A stretch of DNA of 35,514 nucleotides from an uncultured bacterium (GTDB taxonomy: Bacteria > Auribacterota > Erginobacteria > Erginobacterales > Erginobacteraceae), in the NCBI GenBank assembly GCA_937885075.1, contig CAKZYZ010000027.1, positions 1 through 35,514 of the forward strand, read 5' to 3'. The translations under genes were made by a program, and so were the position numbers. Positions 30,025-35,514 of this stretch are shown piece after piece. The notes below the pieces were generated by a model that saw only the letters and a list, made by a program, of their open reading frames with translations, had not been told where the DNA came from and did not search any database. Each line of letters starts with the position of its first letter. Position 1 is the first letter of the stretch.

Positions 30025-31416
30025 CTATTCCTCATTAGATAGACCTGACTTAACCACCGGAATATCTCCAATTGTACCAAAATAAACTCTGCTTAATCCT
30101 CTGATTGCCCAGAGTCCGGATCTTTCGCGGAAGATGGCGATCTCAGAAGTTCCCGTGCCCCGGTAATCGGATGGGACCGGTTCATCAGTGCTTGACCCAA
30201 AATACACCCTGGTTACTCCCCGGATCACCCACAAACCGGAACCTGGACGGAAGATCCCGATCACGGAGGTTCCGTTCCCCTGATAATCGGAGGAGACCGG
30301 GATATCGGAGAGTCCTCCGAAATAACCCCGGGTAACTCCCCGAATCGCCCACAATCCGGAAGCAGCGCGGAAGATCGCCGGGTCGGCCGAACCGTCACCG
30401 TTATAATCTCCAGGCACCGGCTCATCATTCACCCCCCCGAAGTAGGCCCGGGTAACTCCCCGAATCGCCCAGAGGCCGGAGGTCCCCCGGAAGATTCCGA
30501 TATCACATGAGCCGTCTCCGTTATAATCAGCCGGTTCGGGTTCATCACCGGCACCTCCATAGTAAACCCTGGTTAATCCCCGGATCGCCCATAATCCGGA
30601 AGCAGCGCGGAAGATCGCGATATCGTAAGTTCCATCGCCATTATAATCTCCCCGAACCGGCCAATCCCCTCCCCCTCCGAAATATACCCTGGTAGCGTTC
30701 CTGATCGCCCAGAGCCCGCTGCCCGGCCGAAAGATCCCGACCTCCACCGGTCTCGGGGTTGGGCTGAATTGAGGTGTCGAAGTGCGAACCGGGCTCAGAG
30801 TTGGGCTGGGAGAAGGAGGGGTTGGCTGTATCATGGTCGGAGTCGGGGCAATTGAAGGTGTTGGCGATGCGGTCGCTGACGGTATGGGAGATGGCGTGGG
30901 GGTACTAGGCAAATCGATGGCTAGGTCACGCTCGATCGCGAACGTACCGGCTTCAAAGTTTAAGGTGGGATCGGCCGCGAACTCACCAACCCGGACAGTA
31001 ATATAAATCCGATAAAAGATAGTAGCCCCAGTAACCAAACCTTCAGAGAGCTCCCCAGGTGAATCAGGGTCGTCCCCAAAGATATTGAGTGCGTAAGCAT
31101 GATCATCCGCCATCTGCTGGGTAATCCCGATCACACCAACCAAGATATCATCCGTACCGTTATTCCAGAACGCACCTGTCTCATCTCCTACTTCCGGAAT
31201 ATAATTATTATAATAACCATCCACGGATGTGAAATACCCGCCGGTAGCCATCATCTTAAGTTGAGTCGGACTGCCGGTATTGGGAACCGCATTATAATGC
31301 CCCTCGAAGTAGCCTGGAGAAGGAGTAGGAACCGGAGTCGGCGTGATCTGGCCCATGGCAGCGGTAGCCGGGAGTAAAAACACAGAAATAATTAATGAGA
31401 GTGAAATATCTTTCAT
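30025..31416 (-). CDS. Secreted protein of unknown N-terminal fold with six-repeat C-terminal module
   Basis: A 463-residue exported protein with signal peptide 1-21 (LIISVFLLPATAAMGQ). A short Thr/Pro spacer follows, then an unrecognised domain of about 125 residues (37-165) with GDETGAFWNNGTDDILVGVI and DDHAYALNIFGDDPDSPGEL, which looks beta-rich. A long Pro/Thr/Ser linker (about 172-225) leads to six 40-residue repeats (about 227-456), e.g. DYNGDGSADPAIFRAASGLW. Repeat 1 lacks its calcium loop, starting at EVGIFRPGSG. A short acidic tail SGLSNEE follows the last repeat. Same C-terminal block as its four relatives. Probably displayed outside the cell; no catalytic motif seen. Confidence 0.85.
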   Translation of the reverse strand: MKDISLSLIISVFLLPATAAMGQITPTPVPTPSPGYFEGHYNAVPNTGSPTQLKMMATGGYFTSVDGYYNNYIPEVGDETGAFWNNGTDDILVGVIGITQQMADDHAYALNIFGDDPDSPGELSEGLVTGATIFYRIYITVRVGEFAADPTLNFEAGTFAIERDLAIDLPSTPTPSPIPSATASPTPSIAPTPTMIQPTPPSPSPTLSPVRTSTPQFSPTPRPVEVGIFRPGSGLWAIRNATRVYFGGGGDWPVRGDYNGDGTYDIAIFRAASGLWAIRGLTRVYYGGAGDEPEPADYNGDGSCDIGIFRGTSGLWAIRGVTRAYFGGVNDEPVPGDYNGDGSADPAIFRAASGLWAIRGVTRGYFGGLSDIPVSSDYQGNGTSVIGIFRPGSGLWVIRGVTRVYFGSSTDEPVPSDYRGTGTSEIAIFRERSGLWAIRGLSRVYFGTIGDIPVVKSGLSNEE

Positions 31417-31680
31417 GAGTTTAGAAGTTAGCTTTGCAATTGCGGGAGCAAATTATATCCGCAATTATCGGGAATGGGGGTCTCTTCCCACAGAAGTTTT
31501 GGAATTACGCACCAGGGAGAAACTTAGCGCTTGCAACACAACCTCGTAGCGGCTGCCTTCAGGCTGCCACACGATGGCGACCTGAATGTCGCCGCTACAA
31601 GCGCGGAGATAACGGGGTTCACTTAAAACCTACACATTATCACACCGCTATCTATACCAACTCCAAGATTGTTCAAGACT
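31417..31680. repeat. Intergenic region with a MITE-like element
   Basis: An element at 31543-31628 (CCTCGTAGCGGCTGCCTTCA ... AACGGGGTTCACTTAAAACC) has the usual right end but a truncated left end. Upstream of it, AT-rich DNA next to 31417 should hold the promoter of the minus-strand secreted protein. Confidence 0.7.
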
Positions 31681-31706
31681 AACCCGATTTATGAATAAAT
31701 CGGGTT
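31681..31706 (-). terminator. 26 bp perfect palindrome overlapping the stop codon
   Basis: AACCCGATTTAT pairs with ATAAATCGGGTT around two bases. The TAA stop of the coiled-coil gene is in one arm. This repeats the pattern of stop-embracing hairpins seen after the cupin, ychF and ComEC-like genes. Confidence 0.6.
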
Positions 31707-32145
31707 AAACCAATTCAAGGCTACCTATTCTCTCCTCGTGTTCTTCGGTCTTTGCAATAAACCGGTCCATCTTCCGATCATGCTCATTAATTCGTTCCCG
31801 GTTCTCATCCACTTTCCTTCCCGCTTCCTCTATTTCTTCTCGATTTTTATCAATGGATTCCCGGTTCTTACTAATCTCTTCCCGGTTCTTACCAATCTCT
31901 TCCCGGTTCTTAACAATCTCTTCCCGGTTCTTAACAATCTCTTTCCGGTTGCCGGCGATCTGATCGCTTAGGTTCGTTGACACCAGGTCTAATTTGGTAT
32001 TTATGGCTATGTGGTTCGTGTCAACCTTATCAGCAAGTCGGTCTATTTTCCCATCCAGCAACTGAAAACCTTCCGCAATAATATCTAATTTTTGATCCAT
32101 CTGCTCCTGGAGGATTTCGAATCTTTCTTTTTCGCTTTCAGTCAT
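31705..32145 (-). CDS. Coiled-coil protein with tandem heptad repeats
   Basis: A 146-residue soluble protein, almost wholly predicted coiled coil, with no recognised enzyme domain. The middle (about residues 65-103) contains five or six near-identical seven-residue units of the form K-N-R-E-E-I-x, encoded by 21 bp tandem DNA repeats. The N-terminal part (EQMDQKLDIIAEGFQLLDGK) resembles DUF-type 'hypothetical coiled-coil' proteins often found singly in genomes. The start ATG has TAGGGA eight bases upstream. The heptad units could vary in number between strains by slippage. Function unknown; oligomerisation is the only safe inference. Confidence 0.8.
   Translation of the reverse strand: MTESEKERFEILQEQMDQKLDIIAEGFQLLDGKIDRLADKVDTNHIAINTKLDLVSTNLSDQIAGNRKEIVKNREEIVKNREEIGKNREEISKNRESIDKNREEIEEAGRKVDENRERINEHDRKMDRFIAKTEEHEERIGSLELV
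31835..31953. repeat. 21 bp tandem repeat coding for heptads
   Basis: CTTCCCGGTTCTTAMCAATCT repeats about five times in phase with the codon frame. The outer copies have diverged. It corresponds to the KNREEI(V/G/S) units. Confidence 0.85.
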
Positions 32146-32441
32146 AATTAATTCCCTATATTTTAATGTCTTGAAACAAAAATATAGCAGTTACAATCAA
32201 ATAAATCAAATCTTACTTTAAAAAATACGTAAGGTTTCAGTGAACCCCGTCCTCTCGTAGCGGCTGCCTTTAGGCTGCCACACGATGGCGACCTGAAGGT
32301 CGACTCTACGAGCACGGAGCAACGGGGGCACTGAAACCTTACAAAAATACGAGGTCCAAGAAATAACCAAACACAAAAGCTTCGCTTTCGCCCAGCTCCG
32401 GCATCCGGCACTTTTAACTTTTTACTTTTGTATTTTAACTT
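32146..32441. repeat. Intergenic region with the best-preserved MITE-like element
   Basis: Element at 32229-32342, then AAAGCTTCGCTTTCG and ACTTTTAACTTTTTACTTTTG word repeats also found at 34630-34700, close to the protease stop. Confidence 0.7.
32229..32342. mobile_element. 114 bp MITE-like element with 14 bp perfect inverted ends
   Basis: GTAAGGTTTCAGTG (32229-32242) and CACTGAAACCTTAC (32329-32342) are perfect inverse complements. Inside are GAACCCCGT/ACGGGGGC, GTAGCGGC and CTACGAG arms, GGCTGCCTTTAGGCTGCC and GCGACCTGAAGGTCG palindromes. No reading frame. Confidence 0.9.
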
Positions 32442-34595
32442 TTACTTCGTAACCGGTATATCCCCCTCCGAACCAAAATAAACCCTGGTTGCTCCTCTAA
32501 TCGCCCATAGCCCTGAATCCTCCCGGAAGATGGCTAAACCGGAAGTTCCATCCCCGGTATAATCCGCCGGTTCCGGACGATCCCGGCAACTGCCGTAATA
32601 AGCCCGGGTCATGCCTCGAATAGCCCAGAGACCGGTACAGGGACGGTAAATGCCGATATCCGCGGTCCCATCTCCGCTATAATCCGCGGTAGCCGGACGA
32701 TCACCCTCGCCGCCAAAGTAAACCCGGGTCACCCCCTGGATCGCCCAGAGGCCGGAAGACGACCGGAAAAACGCGATTTGAATACCGCCATCACCTCGAT
32801 AATCCCCGGCTACCGGCCAATCGTCAACCCCACCGAAATATATTCTGGTCCGGCCCCGAATCGCCCAGAGACCGGAAGCCTCCCGGAAGATCGCGATATC
32901 CGCTCTCCCGTCGCTGTCATAATCGCCGGGGATCGGGATATCTCCATATCGGCCGAAGTAGGACGGATCGGAACCCCAGACCGCCCAGAGACCGGATGAT
33001 GGTCGAAAGATCGCCATATCAGTACTTCCGTTTCCATCATAGTCCGCCGGAACCGGCAGATCGGAGTTTCCCCCGAAATATAACCGGGTTATATCCCGGA
33101 CCGCCCAGAACCCCGAGAGTCCCCGATAAATAGCGATATCGACCGTCCCGTCACCGTTATAGTCTCCCGAACCGATAGAGTACATTTCCGGCGAAATAGT
33201 CGGACCGCAGGTGGGCGTCGGAGTAACGGTAACCGTCGGACTCGCCGTAGAACCGGGAGTCGCGGTAATCCGTGGTGATGGTGTCGGACTGACCGTAGCT
33301 GAAACAGTTAAACTGGGACTGGGAGACGGCGGCGGCGAAAGAGTCGGGGATGGGGTTGGCTCTGGAGTTGGAGTCCGTGAAGGAACAACCGTGGGAGTAA
33401 CGGTTAGAGTCGGCGCGGGCGTAGGAGGAGAAGTCGGAGTCACGGAGAAAGTAGGCGTGGGCGACGGGATTACCGGCGATGGCGCTACGGCTGTAGCGGT
33501 CGGTGTGGCGCTCGGGGACGGGGCAGGAGTTGAGGTTGGAGTCGGAGTGATTGATGGAGATGGAGAACTTGATGGGGTCGGAGTGGGAACCGGTGTTGGG
33601 GTGGAATATACCAGATACGCGGCCTCACAGGCCACCCGGGCGGATGTATATCGGATCCGCATGTAACCACTCTCCCCCCAGCTATCCCCCCAGGAATTTC
33701 GGAGAATCCAGCATCCTCCCCCTCCTTCCGGAGGTGTATCATCCCAACCTACCAGGGCGATGATATGGTCGGTAGGGGTCTCATAGCAGGGATAAGAACC
33801 ACAGGTTGTTTTTAAGTCCTCATAAACTCCGCTGCTGTAGGCGGAAAAGGCACCAATGGACACTACCGCGGCATCAACCACCCCATAGGTCATAATCGCG
33901 GTCTTGATCGCGGTAACGTCATTACAGGAGATCCTATGCCATGAGGAGAAGGCCGTGGTCTGATCGCCCCAGTGGGTACACCCCGGATCGCCCTCCACAT
34001 AGGGGAAGTCGGCCTCATTCGCCACCCCTTCAACAGTCAGAGCGGTGAGTTCCGCGTAATCATAATCGGACCCCTTACAGCCGAAGAAATGGGGGTTATA
34101 CGCCGCCAGCCTCCCCAGGCACCAGATGATGTATGACTCCGAGAAATCGACGCAGTTCCCGTCATAAAGCCCCATGGCAAAGTTGTAAGTCCCTTCGGCC
34201 GAAGCGCAGGCGCCAAAGGCGTAACAGGAGCCGCAGCCTCCCTGATCGCGGATCGGTCCGATGTAAGAGTGGCCATTGTAATCCCGCCAATCAAACTCTT
34301 CCGGAGGGTCAACCGTCCCCAATCGTCCGGCCAGAGGACCAATCCCGGTGGTCTGAACTGATCTGCGGGGAACAGTAGAAGCATGGCGGCTGAAAAAACG
34401 GCTCTTCTCTTCCGGAGTAAGAGAGAATATCGGGTTATCGCTTACGGTAAAGTCATACCCGTTATGGTCGATCTTGTACCGAATCTCCTCCAGCGTATCG
34501 TCCGGCTGAAAAGGGAGAATACTCTCCGGCGAGGCAGCAAAAGCGGTCAGGGTAAAAATAAAAAAGATGATTGTTGTGAGGACAAGATTTTTCAT
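32442..34595 (-). CDS. Secreted papain-family (C1A) cysteine protease with six-repeat C-terminal module
   Basis: A 717-residue exported protein with signal peptide 1-20 ([18 protein letters not shown]). A short propeptide-like segment (about 30-95) precedes the C1A peptidase domain (about 98-330). Gln118 and catalytic Cys124 lie in [16 protein letters not shown], His277 in [12 protein letters not shown], and Asn300 in [15 protein letters not shown]. All papain active-site residues are present, with many cysteines for disulfides. A Pro/Thr/Ser linker of about 140 residues ([16 protein letters not shown]...) follows. Residues about 475-717 are the six 40-residue repeats, e.g. [20 protein letters not shown]. 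The linker's DNA is repetitive. The protease should act outside the cytoplasm, tethered by a flexible linker to the repeat block. Confidence 0.93.
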   Translation of the reverse strand: MKNLVLTTIIFFIFTLTAFAASPESILPFQPDDTLEEIRYKIDHNGYDFTVSDNPIFSLTPEEKSRFFSRHASTVPRRSVQTTGIGPLAGRLGTVDPPEEFDWRDYNGHSYIGPIRDQGGCGSCYAFGACASAEGTYNFAMGLYDGNCVDFSESYIIWCLGRLAAYNPHFFGCKGSDYDYAELTALTVEGVANEADFPYVEGDPGCTHWGDQTTAFSSWHRISCNDVTAIKTAIMTYGVVDAAVVSIGAFSAYSSGVYEDLKTTCGSYPCYETPTDHIIALVGWDDTPPEGGGGCWILRNSWGDSWGESGYMRIRYTSARVACEAAYLVYSTPTPVPTPTPSSSPSPSITPTPTSTPAPSPSATPTATAVAPSPVIPSPTPTFSVTPTSPPTPAPTLTVTPTVVPSRTPTPEPTPSPTLSPPPSPSPSLTVSATVSPTPSPRITATPGSTASPTVTVTPTPTCGPTISPEMYSIGSGDYNGDGTVDIAIYRGLSGFWAVRDITRLYFGGNSDLPVPADYDGNGSTDMAIFRPSSGLWAVWGSDPSYFGRYGDIPIPGDYDSDGRADIAIFREASGLWAIRGRTRIYFGGVDDWPVAGDYRGDGGIQIAFFRSSSGLWAIQGVTRVYFGGEGDRPATADYSGDGTADIGIYRPCTGLWAIRGMTRAYYGSCRDRPEPADYTGDGTSGLAIFREDSGLWAIRGATRVYFGSEGDIPVTK

Positions 34596-34718
34596 TTCTA
34601 CTAAACAGATAGATATGAAGTAAAAAGTTAAAATGCAAAAGTTAAAAGTTTCGCTTTCACCTCGATGCCCTGTACTTTTTACTTTTAACTTTTATGTTTT
34701 TACTTTGTTTTTAAGCTT
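34596..34718. repeat. TTTTAACTTTTACTTT word-repeat spacer
   Basis: Inverted sets of AAAAGTTAAAATGCAAAAG and ACTTTTTACTTTTAACTTTT surround AAGTTTCGCTTTCACC, matching 32375-32440. No gene. It may carry the promoter of the protease gene. Confidence 0.6.
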
Positions 34719-35514
34719 TTACTTTGCTCTTATCGGAATATCGTTTAAAGTTCCAAAATATATCCGGGTCACGCCCCGGATAGCCCAGAGGCCTGATGCC
34801 TCCCGGAAGATCCCGATTGAATCGGTATTATTGCCGATATAATCACCCGGAACGGGTCTATCCGAACCACCCCCGAAATATGACCTGGTCACGCCCCGGA
34901 CTGCCCAGAGACCGGAGGACGGTCGGAAGATCCCGACCGACCATTGACCGTTACTACCATAATCCCCCGGAACAGTCTCGTCAGTGGAAGACCCGAAATA
35001 TATCCGGGTCACACCCCGGATAGCCCAGAGTCCGGATGAACCGCGGAAGATCCCGATATTTCTGTTCTCATCTCCGGCGTAGTAACCGGAGACCGGTATA
35101 TCGCCAGTTCCCCCAAAATAAGCCCGGGTTACCCCACGAACCGCCCAGAGGCCCGATGCCTCCCGAAAGATCCCGATATCCGAGGTCCCGTCTCCATTGT
35201 AATCTCCCGGTGCGGGAAAGTCGGTATCACCACCGAAATAGGAACGGGAGACTCCCCGGACCGCCCAGAGACCGGATGATCCCCGGAAGATCGCGATATC
35301 GGAAGTTCCATTGCCGTCATAATCTCCCGTGACCGGCTGGTCGTCATAGCCTCCGAAATAGGCCCTGGGTATTCCCCGGACAGCCCCGAGGCCCGATGTC
35401 TCCCGAAACATCGCGATAGCCGGGGTCCCATCTCCATTAAAATCCGGGTTGGGGAGGGGGGGGGTGGGGGTGGGGAATGGGGGCGCCGGAGGCCGGGCGG
35501 TTGGCACCGAAGTG
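34719..35514 (-). CDS. Six-repeat C-terminal module protein, N-terminus missing
   Basis: The frame is open to the contig end, so the start listed in the ORF track (GTG in the linker) is not real. About 20 residues of a Pro/Thr-rich linker (RPPAPPFPTPTPPLPNP) remain, then six full 40-residue repeats from DFNGDGTPAIAMFRETSGLG to [20 protein letters not shown], ending NDIPIRAK. As in the relatives, repeats 5 and 6 have degenerate loops. Repeat 1 is unusual: GLGAVRGIPRAYFG lacks the Trp of GLWAVRG. The missing N-terminal domain would be the fifth cargo type. The C-run in the linker probably broke the assembly. Confidence 0.85.
   Translation of the reverse strand, partial: TSVPTARPPAPPFPTPTPPLPNPDFNGDGTPAIAMFRETSGLGAVRGIPRAYFGGYDDQPVTGDYDGNGTSDIAIFRGSSGLWAVRGVSRSYFGGDTDFPAPGDYNGDGTSDIGIFREASGLWAVRGVTRAYFGGTGDIPVSGYYAGDENRNIGIFRGSSGLWAIRGVTRIYFGSSTDETVPGDYGSNGQWSVGIFRPSSGLWAVRGVTRSYFGGGSDRPVPGDYIGNNTDSIGIFREASGLWAIRGVTRIYFGTLNDIPIRAK

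Noticed and set aside
30060-30720. Regular 120 bp periodicity resembling a repeat array (CRISPR-like at first sight)
   Set aside because: The period equals 40 codons in frame with a long minus-strand gene. The 'spacers' are coding and similar to one another. It is a protein repeat.
33211-33666. Plus-strand ORF rich in Gly-Val ([16 protein letters not shown]...)
   Set aside because: It is the antisense of the Pro/Thr linker of the papain-like protease; repetitive codons keep the frame open.

Overview
This 35.5 kb window looks like one contig from an uncultured, probably anaerobic, Gram-negative-type bacterium. Base composition is roughly balanced. It has Sec-type signal peptides, a lipoprotein murein transglycosylase, a PqiA-type membrane protein and a tungsten-type aldehyde:ferredoxin oxidoreductase with its four-cluster ferredoxin partner. 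Repeat-laden intergenic DNA and multi-copy 'GLWAIRG...YFGG' proteins remind me of candidate phyla near the PVC group (Auribacterota/Omnitrophota-like). That placement is recall only and weakly held. The first 28 bases are Illumina adapter, so the left edge is an assembly artefact. The right edge breaks inside a low-complexity Pro-rich linker.

Layout: a truncated ABC ATPase and a helical hypothetical (minus, 29-954); VanZ-like and ComEC-like hydrolase genes (plus, 1310-2908); a secreted GloVer-repeat protein (minus, 3371-5350); a TPR/transglutaminase-like protein, an ABM monooxygenase and an iron-containing alcohol dehydrogenase (plus, 5610-9649); a DUF2442 gene and an orphan chimeric antitoxin (9664-10415); a double-SBP lytic transglycosylase with LysM and a secreted esterase (minus, 10526-15155); ychF and a cupin (plus); a PmtA-like methyltransferase, a PqiA-like protein and gatB (minus, 17385-20911); a phosphomannomutase, a ferredoxin and AOR (plus, 21818-26271); a small coiled-coil membrane protein, a GT2 and a REC-PAS-kinase (26686-29794); then a minus-strand run of secreted repeat proteins, including a papain-like protease (30025-35514).

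The most striking theme is a modular family of secreted proteins. Five unrelated N-terminal parts (seven GloVer repeats, an alpha/beta esterase, an unrecognised domain, a papain-type protease and one truncated at the contig edge) each end in the same C-terminal block of six 40-residue FG-GAP-like repeats. Repeats 5 and 6 carry their own conserved departures from the calcium-loop pattern. This may be a surface-display or sorting module with interchangeable cargo.

The second theme is the intergenic DNA, which is packed with several families of palindromic or terminally inverted repeats. These include about 100-170 bp elements with TTTCAGTGAACCCC ends and exchangeable cores, a 213 bp element with 33 bp perfect inverted ends, CCGCGGTC palindromes and very long hairpins. 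Several supply stop codons, start regions or C-terminal tails to genes. Separate small hairpins either embrace stop codons or hold a GGAG ribosome-binding motif in their loop just before a start codon.

No tRNA, rRNA, CRISPR array, transposase or phage gene was recognised.
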